From assembly GCF_002733835.1 (NCBI RefSeq), contig NZ_NVWY01000002.1:114632-178631 (forward strand): a stretch of 64,000 nt of DNA, given 5' to 3'. This DNA comes from Alcanivorax sp. GTDB lineage: Bacteria > Pseudomonadota > Gammaproteobacteria > Pseudomonadales > Alcanivoracaceae. The notes beneath the pieces were generated by a model. It did not search any database. It saw only the letters and a program-made list of their open reading frames with translations, and was not told the DNA's origin. Position numbers and translations under genes: made by a program. How positions within the stretch are numbered: the first letter of the stretch is position 1; every line of letters begins with the position of its first letter. Of this stretch, positions 63,397 to 64,000 are shown piece after piece.

Positions 63397-64000
63397 ATGA
63401 GCAACGCCGACATCATCACGTTGCCCAAGCTTCTGTCCAAGGTTCCAGAGGTAATCACCAATCTTCCCGGCCTGATCAAGGGCTCGAAGATGGCGAAAAT
63501 CACTGACACCAGCAAGCCATTGGGGCTGGGCGTTGCTATCGAGCGCGCCACCAGCATGAACCCGAATGGCGCTGCCGTGATCTACCAGGACACAGAACTT
63601 ACCTACAAGCAGTTCAACGCCTGGGCCAACCGCCTGGCAGACTACCTGGCCTCCATCGGCCTGAAAAAAGGCGATACCGTTGCCGTCAACGTGGAAAACC
63701 GTCCCGAGCTGCTGGCTGCGGTCCTCGCCTGCGCAAAACTCGGTGTGTGTGCGGCCCTGATCAACACATCCCAGCGCGGCAAGGTACTGATCCATAGTTT
63801 CAATCTGGTGAAACCCAAAGCTGCCATCGTTGGCGAAGAGCTGATCGATGCCGTGGAAGACATCCGCGGTGATCTGGATCTGAAAGACAACTTTTTCTTC
63901 TTTGCCGACCAGAACACCCTGGACGACCCCGGTGAAGCGCCGGCCGGCTACAAGAACCTGGCCAGCGAAAGCCGCGATTGCTCCAGCGAGAACCCGGCGT
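63397..64000 (+). CDS. atuH: Long-chain acyl-CoA synthetase (AtuH position), 3' truncated
   Basis: 201 complete codons are visible; the gene runs off the window. ATG at 63397 with GGAG at 63388-63391. The N-terminal part (LGVAIERATSMNPNGAAVIY, YKQFNAWANRLADYLASIGL, LLAAVLACAKLGVCAALINT) matches the FadD6-type very-long/long-chain acyl-CoA synthetases at the end of the atu cluster of Pseudomonas. The AMP-binding signature is beyond the window. It would activate the terpene acid with CoA and ATP. The gap of 234 bp from atuF shows no gene. Confidence 0.8.
   Translation, partial: MSNADIITLPKLLSKVPEVITNLPGLIKGSKMAKITDTSKPLGLGVAIERATSMNPNGAAVIYQDTELTYKQFNAWANRLADYLASIGLKKGDTVAVNVENRPELLAAVLACAKLGVCAALINTSQRGKVLIHSFNLVKPKAAIVGEELIDAVEDIRGDLDLKDNFFFFADQNTLDDPGEAPAGYKNLASESRDCSSENPA

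Overview
The window looks like chromosome of an Alcanivorax-type, hydrocarbon-degrading marine gammaproteobacterium. This is inferred from gene content, not from a search. The pointers are pseudomonad-like synteny (rlmL-rmf-pyrD, nagZ next to psrA, topA near lexA), a DUF1302/DUF1329/YCF48/MMPL lipid-export type cluster, a VolA/Pla-1-like lipase, a fatty-acid regulator of PsrA type and an acyclic-terpene utilisation (atu) cluster. No prophage, insertion sequence, rRNA or CRISPR array was seen.

Layout. 1-3190: the end of a collagen-like protein, an exported beta-propeller protein, three tandem tail-collar proteins, a GNAT acetyltransferase and a convergent DUF6916-like gene, a probable surface-fibre locus. 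3299-7627: mfd and csiV. 7633-13026: two LuxR/alpha-beta-hydrolase fusion paralogues around an SDR and a hotdog thioesterase. 13142-21767: BaiN-type flavoprotein, small lipoprotein, cysK, CNNM/CorC transporter, purine salvage pair, MscS channel, nagZ, L,D-transpeptidase and psrA. 21884-31147: outer-membrane protein with a LolA-like partner, DUF6586 gene, topA, uspA, a cyclic-nucleotide-binding protein, lexA, DUF1499 gene and tatD. 31244-35279: glutaredoxin-like gene, rlmL, rmf, pyrD. 35526-42582: MMPL transporter, YCF48, DUF1329 and DUF1302 genes. 42814-53455: pepN, lipase, DUF1315 gene, nadK, cNMP-binding/rhodanese fusion, a coiled-coil protein, a 34-residue acidic ORF, tRNA-Asp, tRNA-Val and a small hypothetical gene. 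53452-64000: TetR regulator (AtuR position) divergent from atuA, an SDR, atuC, atuD, atuE, atuF and a truncated acyl-CoA synthetase.

How the genes work together. The atu-type genes encode an acyl-CoA dehydrogenase, a two-subunit biotin carboxylase, a hydratase and a CoA ligase. This suits beta-methyl-branched (isoprenoid) acyl-CoAs that ordinary beta-oxidation cannot process. A perfect ACCAAGC-N4-GCTTGGT palindrome lies just before atuA. PsrA has two abutting copies of its consensus operator in front of its own gene.

Most unusual signal. At least eight intergenic spots carry arrays of degenerate 7-bp units, usually as two inverted arms around an AT-rich or hairpin centre. The unit differs between loci (GCCNGAY, GCTACGA, GTTGACA and GTTGCAA types) but the period and architecture are the same. 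Four inverted REP pairs (REPIN-like) lie in and around the atu region and near nadK.
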